A DNA stretch of 64,000 bases from Larkinella humicola (GCF_008727875.1 NZ_VTWS01000005.1:620001-684000), one strand, 5' to 3'; positions 25,809 through 35,526 are shown, counted from the stretch's first letter. Notes: generated by a model from the sequence alone, not told the origin. Program-made: numbers and translations.

Positions 25809-27656
25809 ATGAACCATATCGTAAAATGCCTGTCGTCCAGTTTACTCGTAGGGATGACGATGGTAGCTTGCAATAGCGATTTTCTGGATACCAAACCCCT
25901 CGATAAAGTATCGGGGGATGCGGTCTGGGCAGATCAGGCCCTCTCCGAAGCGTTTGTGACGGACGTCTACAACGGGATTCGGGACGGGATTCTGGACCAG
26001 ATGAGTTTCGATTGTCAGACCGACAATGCCCTCTACAGTTTTGGGAAACAGGATGTCAACGAAGCCAACGTGAGTCCATCGAACCTGGGAACGGTAAAAA
26101 ACACGATGGAATGGAGTGCGATGTACTCCCGGATTCGGGCGGCTAACATTGCGCTGGCCAACCTGGCCAAGCCCAAGTTTGACAATGCTACGGTTGCTGC
26201 CCGGATGCGGGGTGAAATGTACTTCATGCGGGGCTATTTTTACAACCAACTGCTTCGCTATTACGGTGCTATTCCACTGATCAAGTCGCCTTATACGCTG
26301 GATAACCCCGATTTTACCATCGCCCGGAATACCTACGAAGAGTGCGTAAACTCCATCGTGAGTGACCTGGATTCGGCCGCGATCCTGCTGAAAGGAAAAA
26401 CCCTGACCAGCGGCCGCGCCACGATGGGTGCCGCCATGGCCCTGAAAGCCCGCGTGTTGTTGTATGCTGCCAGTGACCTGTATGACGTTCCAACGGCTAA
26501 AGCCAAGTCGACGGTACTTGCCGGTTTTAACAAACCCGAACTGCTGGGATACGTCAGTGGTGACCGGGTTGCCCGCTGGACGAAAGCCCGGGATGCCGCC
26601 AAAGCAGTGATCGATCTGAACCAGTATGGTTATAAACTGAACCTGACTGCACCGGTTTCTGCGGCCGAAGGGCAACAGAACTACATCAACATGTATCTGT
26701 CGCGCAACGGTGGTGAAGCCGACGGTATCTTCCTGAAATACTACATTCGCGCTTCGTTCGATGATTGGGGTTCGTGGTATCCACGGAACAACATGCCGAA
26801 CGGTTATCATGGCTGGACATCGAGTGAACCCACTCAGAATCTGGTGGATAACTACGAAATGATGGACGGCACGAAGTTCGACTGGAAGAATCCCGCCCAC
26901 GCGGCAACGCCTTATGAAAACCGCGATCCGCGTTTCTATGCGTCTATCCTGTATGACGGAGCCCAATGGAAACCCCGCACGCCCGACGGAGCCGGTATTG
27001 ACCCGGCCGGACAGATTCAGATGGGTGAGTATGAAGTAGGTAGCTCGTCTGCTCCCACCAAATACTCCGGTTTGGATACCCGCAACAGCTCCATCGAAAA
27101 CTGGAACGGAACCTGGACAGGGTATGCCATCCGGAAGTTCATGGACCCGGATCCAACGCTTGTCGATCAGAACATCCGTCAGGAAGTCCCTTCCATCCAG
27201 ATCCGGTTTACGGAAGTGGTCTTAAACTACGTGGAAGCCTGTCTGGCACTAGGTCAGGAAACTGAAGCCAAAACCTGGCTGAACAAAGTCCGGTTCCGGG
27301 TGGGGATGCCCGCCATTACGGAAACCGGAGCAGCCCTCGTTGCCCGGTATCAGAACGAACGGAACATCGAAATGCTGTTTGAAGATCAACGGTTCTACGA
27401 CGTTCGGCGCTGGATGATCGCCCCAACGGTATTGGGCAAACAAGCCCAGATCATTGTCATCACCGGTAAACTGAAACCCGGTAAAACTGTGACGACGTAT
27501 AAGTACAGCAAAGACAATTATACGTATTCCTACAGCGTTCAGGATTTGGGAACCGGTAAGGAAAACCGGAAGTGGGCTGATAAAATCTACTTCCTGCCGA
27601 TCAGTCGGGACGAGATTAACCGGAATAAGCAATTGATACAAAACCCCGGTTATTAA
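25809..27656 (+). CDS. SusD/RagB-family nutrient-binding lipoprotein
   Basis: A 615-residue outer-membrane lipoprotein that caps the SusC channel and binds substrate. The ATG at 25809 places the lipobox Cys (MTMVAC) at residue 21; an in-frame ATG at 25791 is also possible. The family pattern is clear: FLDTKPLDKVSGDAVW after the Cys, tetratricopeptide-like helices with GEMYFMRGYFYNQLLRYYG, and the C-terminal block FLPISRDEINRNKQLIQNP. It is cotranscribed with susC (4-22 base gap) and followed by a strong terminator at 27680-27720, so the pair probably forms its own transcript. Confidence 0.94.
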   Translation: MNHIVKCLSSSLLVGMTMVACNSDFLDTKPLDKVSGDAVWADQALSEAFVTDVYNGIRDGILDQMSFDCQTDNALYSFGKQDVNEANVSPSNLGTVKNTMEWSAMYSRIRAANIALANLAKPKFDNATVAARMRGEMYFMRGYFYNQLLRYYGAIPLIKSPYTLDNPDFTIARNTYEECVNSIVSDLDSAAILLKGKTLTSGRATMGAAMALKARVLLYAASDLYDVPTAKAKSTVLAGFNKPELLGYVSGDRVARWTKARDAAKAVIDLNQYGYKLNLTAPVSAAEGQQNYINMYLSRNGGEADGIFLKYYIRASFDDWGSWYPRNNMPNGYHGWTSSEPTQNLVDNYEMMDGTKFDWKNPAHAATPYENRDPRFYASILYDGAQWKPRTPDGAGIDPAGQIQMGEYEVGSSSAPTKYSGLDTRNSSIENWNGTWTGYAIRKFMDPDPTLVDQNIRQEVPSIQIRFTEVVLNYVEACLALGQETEAKTWLNKVRFRVGMPAITETGAALVARYQNERNIEMLFEDQRFYDVRRWMIAPTVLGKQAQIIVITGKLKPGKTVTTYKYSKDNYTYSYSVQDLGTGKENRKWADKIYFLPISRDEINRNKQLIQNPGY

Positions 27657-27679
27657 GGTTCTCTTCTGCCTGTTTACGG

Positions 27680-27720
27680 AACTGGTGCCAACGTATCGTC
27701 ATGCGTTGGCACCAGTTTTT
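27680..27720 (+). terminator. Strong intrinsic terminator after susD
   Basis: A 14-bp perfect stem (27680-27693 with 27704-27717, core ACTGGTGCCAACG) over a 10-base loop, followed by a T-run (27716-27720). It closes the susCD transcript and makes the gene at 27743 depend on its own promoter or on read-through. Confidence 0.9.
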
Positions 27721-27742
27721 GGTGTTACTTCATTCGGTAGCC

Positions 27743-28477
27743 ATGAAAACAATACTGTTTGCGGTAGGAATCGGGTTTGTTACGCCGTGTACACTCCAGG
27801 CGCAATCATCGGATGTGATTCGGATTAAAGGCGGATCGGGGGGCGAAAAAGCCGTCTCCGTCCCGGTTCGATACCGCTATGATCAGTTTTGCGCCGGGAA
27901 GGTGATCTACCGGAATGGAACCATGGCCACGGCTCGGTTCAACTACAATATTCTGCTGGGCGAAATGCAGTTCATCAATGCCAGCGGAGACACGCTGGCC
28001 CTGGCCAACGAACCTGTTGTCCGACAGGTCGACCTCAGTGAACCCACATCCGCAGGGGCTCCCCGGCAAACGGTCTTTCTGTATGATCCCAAAAAAGGTT
28101 ACCTGGAGGTGCTTGCCGATCATACAACCCTGAAACTAGTGGTAAAACAGGGATTGAAAATGGCTAGAAACGAGAAGGCGGGCGGGTACGATCAATCGTC
28201 TGGCACAGCCGCCACAACCACCTACCAGTCCTATTCTTCCGGAAACACGTCCGTTAGTAAACTGGACTGGAAAGGGGATTTGGTGGTGATAAAAGGCCGT
28301 GACTATTTTATTATTGACCGAAATGACCGTTCTTATCCCCTCAACAAAGCCAGTCTATTAAAAGTATTTGCTAAACATCGTCAACAGGTACTGGCCTATC
28401 TGGAAACAGAATCCATCAATTTTAAACAGGAGGATGATTTGAAAAAACTCCTGAACTATTGCAGTGAATTCCCCTAA
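27743..28477 (+). CDS. Secreted protein of unknown function
   Basis: A 244-residue protein with a signal peptide (MKTILFAVGIGFVTPCTLQA). The start at 27743 is preferred because the upstream extension lies inside the terminator stem. The mature part has FCAGKVIYRNGTMATARFNY and LLGEMQFINASGDTLAL, strand-rich segments also seen in other Bacteroidota periplasmic unknowns, then a charged C-terminal half ending DDLKKLLNYCSEF. No enzyme motif is seen and I do not name a family. It stands between susD and the FG-GAP lipoprotein and ends 37 bases before the latter's start, so it may be cotranscribed with that gene. Confidence 0.7.
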   Translation: MKTILFAVGIGFVTPCTLQAQSSDVIRIKGGSGGEKAVSVPVRYRYDQFCAGKVIYRNGTMATARFNYNILLGEMQFINASGDTLALANEPVVRQVDLSEPTSAGAPRQTVFLYDPKKGYLEVLADHTTLKLVVKQGLKMARNEKAGGYDQSSGTAATTTYQSYSSGNTSVSKLDWKGDLVVIKGRDYFIIDRNDRSYPLNKASLLKVFAKHRQQVLAYLETESINFKQEDDLKKLLNYCSEFP

Positions 28478-28514
28478 CTTAGCTCTCCGTGCCTTTTCAC
28501 TCCTTCTTTCATTT

Positions 28515-31500
28515 ATGAGTTTTTTTTTACGTGCTTTCTGGAGTTGCCTCATCATTGCAATGGGTTTGTTCTCAACGGGTTGCCAGAAAAAACCGGCTTC
28601 TACCGAGCAGACGGCACCCAACAGCGGCCCTCCGCTCTTTACGCTGCTGGCTCCTGAGCAAACCGGCATTTCATTTGTCAATACGCTGAACGAGGGGCTA
28701 AATACCAACGTGCTCATGTACGAATATTTTTACAACGGTGGTGGCGTGGCCGTTGGTGACCTCAACGGCGACGGCCTGGAAGATATCTATTTCAGCGGCA
28801 ACATGGTTCCGAACCAGTTGTATCTCAACAAAGGCAATCTGAAATTTACCGATATTACCGCCACTGCGGGCGTAGCCGGGCGCGAAGGCCCCTGGCGAAC
28901 GGGCGTGACGATGGCCGATGTCAACGGCGACGGTCGGCTTGATCTCTTTCTCTCCTATTCGGGAAGTCTGCCGCCCCAAAAACGAACGCCCCAACTGTTT
29001 ATCAACGACGGCCCCGACGCGCAGGGCGTTCCCCGTTTCTCCGATCAAACCGCCCAATGGGGGCTGGACAAACCCGGTCAGACGACCCAGGGGACGTTTT
29101 TCGACTACGACCGCGATGGCGATCTGGATTTGTTTCTGCTCAACCACAACCCCCGGCTCCTGCCCATCCTCGACCCGGATGCCACGGCGGAGCTGATGAA
29201 GAAAAAAAGCCCGGAAATCGGGGTTTGCCTGCTTCGGAATACCGGCACCCGTTTCGAGGATGTAACCGAACGGGCGGGTCTGCTCAATTCGGTGCTGAGC
29301 TATGGCCTGGGATTGGGCGTCTCCGATCTCAACGGCGATGGCTGGCCCGATCTGTACGTTTCCAACGACTACAACGTTCCTGATTTTCTGTACCTCAATA
29401 ACCGCAACGGGACCTTTACAAACCAGTTGCAAACCGGCATCGGCCACATTTCCCACTTCTCGATGGGAAACGATGTTGCCGACATGAACAACGACGCCCG
29501 GCCCGATATTCTGACGCTCGACATGCTGCCCGAAGACAACCGGCGGCAGAAACTCCTGATGTCGCCCGACAATTACGAAAAGTTCGATCTGGCCGTCAAT
29601 TCGGGGTTTTATTACCAGCACATGCGGAACATGCTGCAACTGAACGTCGGCACGGATGGCAAAAAAGGAACCGGGGGCATTCCCGAATTCAGCGAAGTGG
29701 GGCAGTTGTCCGGGATTTCCAACACCGACTGGAGTTGGGCTCCCCTCCTGGCCGACTACGACAACGACGGCTGGAAAGATCTGTTCGTTACCAACGGGTA
29801 TCTGCGCGATTATACCAACCAGGATTTCCTGAAATACATGGGTGATTTCCTGCTCAACCGCAAGGTCATGCGCCAGGATTTGCTGGAACTCGTCTATAAA
29901 ATACCGGCTTCCGATGTGATTAATTACGCCTTTAAAAACAACGGCGACCTTACCTTCACCGACGTCAGCCGGGCGTGGGGCATGAACCTGCCTTCGAACA
30001 GCAACGGCGCGGTGTATGCCGATCTCGACAACGATGGCGACCTGGATCTAGCCATCAACAACATCAACAAACCGGCTTTTATCTACCGCAACGAAGCCAG
30101 CAACCAACTCAAAAATCACTACCTGAACGTCAAATTGGACGGTGCCGGAGCAAACCGGTTTGGACTGGGCACCAAAGTGACCCTGTATCGGAACGGCCGG
30201 CAGCAGTATCTGGAGCAGATGCCATCTCGCGGCTATCAGTCGAGCGTATCGCCCATTCTGCACTTCGGACTGGGAAAAGAATCTACCATCGACTCGCTGC
30301 GCATTGTGTGGCCGGGCGACAAACAACAACTGCTGACCAACGTCAAGGTCGATCAGGTACTGGCGGTTTCGGAAAAGAATGCCAAAACGTCCCGGCGGTC
30401 AACGCCTTCTGCTCCGGCTGTGTTTACGGAACTGAAATCCCCGGTGGCGTATCAGCACCCCAAAAATACCGTCAATGATTTTAAACGGCAACCACTGCTG
30501 GTCAATCCGGCGTCGTTTGTGGGGCCGTGTCTGACCAAAGCGGACGTCAACGGCGATGGTCTGGAAGACGTGTTCGTGGGCGGGAGCAGCGGGCAGGCCG
30601 GGGCGGTTTTTCTCCAGCAAGCCAACCAGCAGTTTTTACAGAAAGCCCAACCCGCGCTGGAAACCGACAAAGCCAGCGACGACGCCGACGCGGTTTTCTT
30701 CGATGCCAACGGCGACGGGATGAAGGATTTGTACGTGTGTAGCGGTGGTTACGCGAACTTCATGCCCGACGACGCCTTGTTGCAGGATCGGCTTTACATG
30801 AATGATGGCAAGGGGAATTTCACTAAAAATCCGGCGGCTTTGCCCGTCATGCGCACCAGCAAAAGCTGCGTTCGGGTGGCCGACCTCAACGGCGATGGCA
30901 AACCGGATCTGTTCGTGGGCGGGCGGGTGATTCCGGGCCGCTATCCCGAAACGCCCCCGAGTTTTCTGTTGATCAACGACGGCAAGGGGAAATTTACCGA
31001 CCAGACGGCGAGCCTGGCTCCCGATCTCCAGCGCATTGGCATGGTGACCGATGCCGCCTGGACCGACCTCAACGGTGATAAAAAACCGGAACTGGTGGTC
31101 GTGGGCGAGTGGATGCCGGTGACGGTTTTCGGCAACGACGATGGCAAATTTACGGATCAGACCAAGACCTATTTTGACAAAGAATACCGGGGCTGGTGGA
31201 ATAAACTGCTGGTTGATGACCTGAATGGCGATGGCAAACCGGATCTGGTGGTGGGCAATCAGGGCCTGAACACGCAGTGTAAAGCCAGCGACAAAGAGCC
31301 CGCCGAACTGTTTTACAAGGACTTTGACGACAACGGTTCGGTCGATCCGATTCTGTGTTTTTACATCCAGGGCAAAACCTATCCCTATGTCACCCGCGAC
31401 GAATTACTGGATCAGCTCAGCATCATGCGAACGCGCTTCCCGGATTACAAAAGCTACGCCGATGCGACGATGAAGGATATTTTCACGGAAGACGAACTGA

Positions 31501-31883
31501 AAGGCGCGAATAAACTGGAAGCCAATCACCTGAAAACAAGCTATTTTGAAAGTACATCCCAGGGGAAATGGCAGGAAAAAGCGTTACCGGCGGAGGTGCA
31601 GGTTTCCCCGGTTTTTGCACTCACGGCGTTCGATTACGATCACGACGGCAAAAAAGACTTGCTTCTGTGCGGCAACATCAGCCGGGCGCGGTTGCGGTTC
31701 GGCAAGTATGATGCCAACTACGGTGTTTTGCTGAAAGGCAACGGGAAAGGCCAGTTTTCGTATGTGCCGCAGCCCCAATCCGGTTTTCTGCTGAAAGGCG
31801 ATGTCCGGAGTGTGCTGCCAGTTGGAAACACGGTTTTAATTGGGATTAACCAGGTTGGCGTAAAAGCGTATGGGTTTAAATGA
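28515..31883 (+). CDS. FG-GAP/VCBS-repeat lipoprotein with ASPIC/UnbV domain
   Basis: A 1122-residue lipoprotein; the ATG at 28515 puts the lipobox (LFSTGC) Cys at residue 23. About 14 Asp-rich FG-GAP repeats can be counted (DLNGDGLEDIYFSG, DVNGDGRLDLFLS, DYDRDGDLDLFLL, DLNGDGWPDLYVS and so on); these Ca2+-binding loops build beta-propellers. In the middle, around residues 545-630, lies an ASPIC/UnbV (CRTAC1-type) segment with NRFGLGTKVTLYRNG, YQSSVSPILHFGLG and SLRIVWPGD. The arrangement suggests two propellers joined by this domain. Such proteins are surface lipoproteins often next to SusC/SusD pairs; their role is probably ligand binding or scaffolding. The vanadium-haloperoxidase-like gene follows 85 bases downstream. 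Confidence 0.9.
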   Translation: MSFFLRAFWSCLIIAMGLFSTGCQKKPASTEQTAPNSGPPLFTLLAPEQTGISFVNTLNEGLNTNVLMYEYFYNGGGVAVGDLNGDGLEDIYFSGNMVPNQLYLNKGNLKFTDITATAGVAGREGPWRTGVTMADVNGDGRLDLFLSYSGSLPPQKRTPQLFINDGPDAQGVPRFSDQTAQWGLDKPGQTTQGTFFDYDRDGDLDLFLLNHNPRLLPILDPDATAELMKKKSPEIGVCLLRNTGTRFEDVTERAGLLNSVLSYGLGLGVSDLNGDGWPDLYVSNDYNVPDFLYLNNRNGTFTNQLQTGIGHISHFSMGNDVADMNNDARPDILTLDMLPEDNRRQKLLMSPDNYEKFDLAVNSGFYYQHMRNMLQLNVGTDGKKGTGGIPEFSEVGQLSGISNTDWSWAPLLADYDNDGWKDLFVTNGYLRDYTNQDFLKYMGDFLLNRKVMRQDLLELVYKIPASDVINYAFKNNGDLTFTDVSRAWGMNLPSNSNGAVYADLDNDGDLDLAINNINKPAFIYRNEASNQLKNHYLNVKLDGAGANRFGLGTKVTLYRNGRQQYLEQMPSRGYQSSVSPILHFGLGKESTIDSLRIVWPGDKQQLLTNVKVDQVLAVSEKNAKTSRRSTPSAPAVFTELKSPVAYQHPKNTVNDFKRQPLLVNPASFVGPCLTKADVNGDGLEDVFVGGSSGQAGAVFLQQANQQFLQKAQPALETDKASDDADAVFFDANGDGMKDLYVCSGGYANFMPDDALLQDRLYMNDGKGNFTKNPAALPVMRTSKSCVRVADLNGDGKPDLFVGGRVIPGRYPETPPSFLLINDGKGKFTDQTASLAPDLQRIGMVTDAAWTDLNGDKKPELVVVGEWMPVTVFGNDDGKFTDQTKTYFDKEYRGWWNKLLVDDLNGDGKPDLVVGNQGLNTQCKASDKEPAELFYKDFDDNGSVDPILCFYIQGKTYPYVTRDELLDQLSIMRTRFPDYKSYADATMKDIFTEDELKGANKLEANHLKTSYFESTSQGKWQEKALPAEVQVSPVFALTAFDYDHDGKKDLLLCGNISRARLRFGKYDANYGVLLKGNGKGQFSYVPQPQSGFLLKGDVRSVLPVGNTVLIGINQVGVKAYGFK

Positions 31884-31887
31884 GTTA

Positions 31888-31952
31888 TTACACAGAGTTG
31901 ATCAGAGGTTATCAAAGTTTTTCTCTGATTTCCTCTGATCAACTCTGTGTAA
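31888..31952. repeat. 21-bp perfect inverted repeat between FG-GAP and haloperoxidase-like genes
   Basis: Arms 31888-31908 and 31932-31952 are exact reverse complements (core ACAGAGTTGATCAGAGG) with a 23-base loop. It starts four bases after the stop at 31883 and ends 16 bases before the next ATG. The word CAGAGTTGATCAG recurs at 53687-53699. It could weaken read-through or shield mRNA; it is not followed by a T-run. Confidence 0.8.
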
Positions 31953-31968
31953 CAACCTTTCAATTTCA

Positions 31969-33270
31969 ATGAAAAAAATCTTCCTCTCTCTTTTCGTTAT
32001 AGCCCTAATAAGCAGTTGCCAGACTGAAAAAACACCGGAATTGGGCAACCGGGAGATCACCGGCGTCATTGCCGAGATGACCGAGGTCATGATCCATGAC
32101 GTAACCAATCCCCCCCTGGCCGCCCGGTTTTTCACTTACGCCTGTCTGGCTGGCTACGAAGTGGTTGCCCAGAACGACAAGGCTTACCGGAGCATGCAAG
32201 GCGTTCTGAACGGTTACCCGGCGATGGAAAAGCCGAACGTCAGCGGACACTCCACACACCTCAGCGCGGTGCTGGCGATGCTCAAAACCGCCCAGAAAAT
32301 GCAGCCTTCGGGCAAGCGGCTGGAAAAGCTGGAAAAGCAGTTGCTGGATTCGTGCCGAACCGTGGGGTTTTCCGACGAAGTGATCGAGCAGTCGGCAACC
32401 TATGCGCTGGAGGTGAGCAAACAGATGCTGAAATACGCCAAAGCCGACCAGTATAACCGGATCAGCAACTACCCGCGGTATACGCCCTCCGAAAAGGCCG
32501 GAAGCTGGTATCCGACCCCGCCGGGGTATTTTGCCCCGGTCGAACCGTATTTCAACACCGTCCGCCCGTTCACGCTGGACTCGGCGGCCCAGTTCAAACC
32601 CGCTCCGCCAGCGGCTTATTCCACCGATAAAAGCTCGTCTTTTTACCGGATGCTGCTGCAAAATCAGAAGGAAGGTGGCAACAGCCTGACGGAAGAACAC
32701 CGGCAGATTGCGGCTTTCTGGGACTGCAATCCGTTTGCGCTCGAAAACAACGGCCACATGATGGTGGGTCTCAAAAAAATCTCCCCCGGCGCTCACTGGC
32801 TGGGCATCACCGGGATTGCCTGCACCAAAGCGAAAAAGAGCTTCGCCGAATCGCTGAAGATCTACACGGCCGTAGCCATCGGATTAACGGACGGTTTTAT
32901 CTGTTGCTGGGACGAAAAATACCGCAGCAACCGCGTCCGACCCGAAACCGCCATCCGCAAGCTCATCGATCCCGACTGGAAACCGTTTTTGCAAACGCCC
33001 CCGTTTCCCGAATACCTGAGCGGACATTCCACCATATCGGCGGCTTCGGAAGTGATTCTGACGCATTATTTCGGCGATCATTTTGAGTATACCGACACCG
33101 TCGAAGAGCCGTATGGCCTGAAAGCCCGCACGTTCCATTCGTTCCGCGAAGCAGCCACGGAGGCCGGGCTTTCCCGGTTTTACGGCGGTATTCACTTCAT
33201 GGATGCCATCGATCAGGGACGGGCGCAGGGACTGAAAGTGGGCAAATGGGTGGTGAAGAAAGTGGGGTAA
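31969..33270 (+). CDS. Vanadium-dependent haloperoxidase / PAP2-superfamily lipoprotein
   Basis: A 433-residue lipoprotein (MKKIFLSLFVIALISSC, lipobox Cys at 17). The helical C-terminal half carries the three-part PAP2/vanadium site: RSNRVRPETAIR, PFPEYLSGHSTISAASE and GLSRFYGGIHFMDAIDQG. The Arg, Ser-Gly-His, Arg and His residues that hold vanadate or phosphate are all present. The family includes both haloperoxidases and acid phosphatases, and sequence alone does not separate them; the long N-terminal helical part favours the haloperoxidase-like group common in Bacteroidota. It commonly neighbours FG-GAP lipoproteins, as here. It is followed by a convergent gene 21 bases away. Confidence 0.87.
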   Translation: MKKIFLSLFVIALISSCQTEKTPELGNREITGVIAEMTEVMIHDVTNPPLAARFFTYACLAGYEVVAQNDKAYRSMQGVLNGYPAMEKPNVSGHSTHLSAVLAMLKTAQKMQPSGKRLEKLEKQLLDSCRTVGFSDEVIEQSATYALEVSKQMLKYAKADQYNRISNYPRYTPSEKAGSWYPTPPGYFAPVEPYFNTVRPFTLDSAAQFKPAPPAAYSTDKSSSFYRMLLQNQKEGGNSLTEEHRQIAAFWDCNPFALENNGHMMVGLKKISPGAHWLGITGIACTKAKKSFAESLKIYTAVAIGLTDGFICCWDEKYRSNRVRPETAIRKLIDPDWKPFLQTPPFPEYLSGHSTISAASEVILTHYFGDHFEYTDTVEEPYGLKARTFHSFREAATEAGLSRFYGGIHFMDAIDQGRAQGLKVGKWVVKKVG

Positions 33271-33291
33271 AATCGGCAGAAGAAAACCGTA

Positions 33292-33840
33292 TTAGTTATC
33301 AACCTTCGCATTTTGTTCCGGGTTTCGGCCCGGTGGAAACGTATGACGCCATTTTTCACCATAAACGGACTTGTATAGAATGGAGATCCTGGCGTCACTC
33401 ATACTCTGACGAATCGCCCGCTCTGCCGTTCGGCTGTGCAACTCGATGAGAGTAACCTTTCCACCCTGCGGGATCACGAGGCCTTTCCAGAGATCGCTGA
33501 CCATGCTCGTGCTATCGATAATGCCGGCCTGCTTCAGAATAGCGTTTTCGAAATCAGAGACCGTATCGTATTTTTTTCCGGCATAATAATAGGACGCTTC
33601 CTCGATAAAAGCGGGTCCTAGTCCATTGTTATCAATCATAATCGCATAGCCCGAACTTCCATCTCCTAATTTGGAGGTATTGTAACTGTCCAGAATCGGC
33701 ATCACCGAGGCATATTGCTGCGTTCGTTGCAGATACGCCTGGTAAAACGTGATGCCGATGGCGCAGAAGCTGGAAACGACGGCCAGAATACTCAGGTACG
33801 TATCCAGTGAAACGACAACTTTACGGGTACGGTTAGCCAT
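33292..33840 (-). CDS. Membrane-anchored protein of unknown function
   Basis: A 182-residue protein with one N-terminal membrane segment (about 14-34, YLSILAVVSSFCAIGITFY) preceded by Arg/Lys, predicting an inner-membrane anchor with the rest outside or inside depending on orientation. The soluble part contains GYAIMIDNNGLGPAFIEEA and VIPQGGKVTLIEL, reminiscent of a small immunoglobulin-like beta domain. I do not recognise a named family. It is monocistronic and converges on the haloperoxidase-like gene; a 103-base divergent gap separates it from the zinc peptidase gene at 33944. Confidence 0.7.
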   Translation of the reverse strand: MANRTRKVVVSLDTYLSILAVVSSFCAIGITFYQAYLQRTQQYASVMPILDSYNTSKLGDGSSGYAIMIDNNGLGPAFIEEASYYYAGKKYDTVSDFENAILKQAGIIDSTSMVSDLWKGLVIPQGGKVTLIELHSRTAERAIRQSMSDARISILYKSVYGEKWRHTFPPGRNPEQNAKVDN

Positions 33841-33943
33841 ACATTCGTAGCAAATACTATTTTTATATTTTCATACCAGGTTCTAAAATAGCTAATTCCA
33901 GCCAGAACATTTCATTAGATGCCTGGCCAATTTTCTCTACAGA

Positions 33944-35050
33944 ATGAAAATAGTCGCGTGTATTTTGCTTTTACTGATCAATCCGAAGGCTTTTGGTCAG
34001 GAACGTAAAAAACCGTCTCCACAACCCGACATGGCCATTCAGCTCGATTTCGGGAGTGCGCAGGCGGTTACGAATCTGCTGGCCAAAACGAAAACGACCG
34101 ATGCCGAACTGGACGGGATTGCGAAACTTTACGGTAGTCAGCAATTGATCCGAAAGGTCACCAGTTACAACAAAACAGGAACCGAGGCCGCTTTTAAACA
34201 AACCTTGCGGGAGATCGTCGAAACGGGAACCGTGAAAGGCAACGACCCATTTGAGTGGAAAGCCGTCAAAGCCAAACTTCCGGAAATCAGAGCGTTAGTT
34301 CGTCAACTGGAAACGAAGGCATCGTTTATTGAGGACGTAAAAGCCCTCATTTCGCCGTATTCACCGGCTACGCTGCCCGTAAAAGCCCGGGCCTGTTTCC
34401 TGGTCGGCGGGGGAGCACTGGGCTTCACCTTTGGGGGCGACGACACCTTCAATGTAGCTTTGCAGAAAATTGGCGATGATTATGAAGGACTGGTTTATCT
34501 GGTTGCCCATGAACTTTATCATACCATTCAACAGGTGGGCGAACACCATCGCACGAACGGAAAAACCGCAGCAAATCCGCCGAAAAATATTGACAATACC
34601 TATACGCTCCTGGCCAATCTGTGGGCCGAAGGCTCCGCCAGTCTGGTCGGTGATTTTACAAAAATCAAACAGCCGGGCGGTTTCTCAAAAGAGCAGCAGG
34701 AACAGTATGACCGCAACGGGCAGCGTTCACGGCAGAATTTTGCACTCTTCGAGAGCCTGTTATTTTCCGCTTTTCACGACTCCACCGCCAATCTCAGCGA
34801 GCTTTACAACATTGGTTTTACGGTTGCCTTCGATGAAACCAGTTATTTTATGGGGTATCGGATGGCGAAAGTGATTGAGGAATACCGGGGTAAAGACGTC
34901 CTGGCCGGGTTAATCACCCAAAATCCCATCGAATTCTGTCGGGTATACCGAGCGATTTACAAGCAGTTTCCAGACAGAAACATCATCGAGTTTAGCGGCT
35001 CAACCGAAGCAATTCTGACCCGGATGGAAGCCTGGAACGATAAACTGTAG
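33944..35050 (+). CDS. Secreted putative zinc metallopeptidase (DUF5700-like)
   Basis: A 368-residue protein with a signal peptide (MKIVACILLLLINPKAFG). VAHELYHTIQ at about residues 188-197 is a gluzincin-type HExxH zinc motif, and LWAEGSASLVGD about 40 residues later supplies a candidate third ligand Glu. A glycine-rich FLVGGGALGFTFGGDD precedes the site. The layout resembles the putative zinc-dependent peptidases grouped as DUF5700; the family name is given from memory and should be treated as likely, not certain. It stands alone with no operon partner. Substrate unknown. Confidence 0.7.
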   Translation: MKIVACILLLLINPKAFGQERKKPSPQPDMAIQLDFGSAQAVTNLLAKTKTTDAELDGIAKLYGSQQLIRKVTSYNKTGTEAAFKQTLREIVETGTVKGNDPFEWKAVKAKLPEIRALVRQLETKASFIEDVKALISPYSPATLPVKARACFLVGGGALGFTFGGDDTFNVALQKIGDDYEGLVYLVAHELYHTIQQVGEHHRTNGKTAANPPKNIDNTYTLLANLWAEGSASLVGDFTKIKQPGGFSKEQQEQYDRNGQRSRQNFALFESLLFSAFHDSTANLSELYNIGFTVAFDETSYFMGYRMAKVIEEYRGKDVLAGLITQNPIEFCRVYRAIYKQFPDRNIIEFSGSTEAILTRMEAWNDKL

Positions 35051-35142
35051 CCCGAAATCACAAGGCGATTTCGATCGCTCAATCTGCTTGCAGAACGGCA
35101 TCGGCCCGTACTTTCAACACTTTCCTGACTGGAAGGGGTCGA

Positions 35143-35400
35143 TCAGGCACCCAGATAGAGGGCAGCCAATTGATCCAGTTGTTCCTGTTGTGTGGGTTTG
35201 TCAGAAGAGGGAAGTTCCCACGTTAGCCGAACCCCTGTAGCGTTCTGTACAATGTCAGCGATTCGCTGAATCATCTGGTTCACCTCTGTCGGGTTTCGGT
35301 TTGATACATTCATCAGATTAGACGCCAGTTGCTCCATTACCCCTTTTTCAAGTCGTTCCAGTCGTGCTGTCATGTGAAATTCGTTTTCCAGGTTCTCCAT
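35143..35400 (-). CDS. Small soluble protein of unknown function
   Basis: An 85-residue, mostly helical and charged protein (MENLENEFHMTARLERLEKG at the start, QLDQLAALYLGA at the end) with no signal peptide and no known motif. The upstream sequence AGGTAGAG is a fair ribosome-binding site. There is no homologue I can name, so the call rests on the open frame and plausible composition. It converges on the zinc peptidase gene. Confidence 0.45.
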   Translation of the reverse strand: MENLENEFHMTARLERLEKGVMEQLASNLMNVSNRNPTEVNQMIQRIADIVQNATGVRLTWELPSSDKPTQQEQLDQLAALYLGA

Positions 35401-35526
35401 CTACTCTACCTGTATCGACAAGGAATGTTTCCGGAAGGTTGTCAGTAAAAACAAAAAATGAGGGTGTGGCTCCGGTATTTTTTCATTTCCCGGGGTAGTA
35501 TTTTCGTATAAACCGGAAAAATAAAG

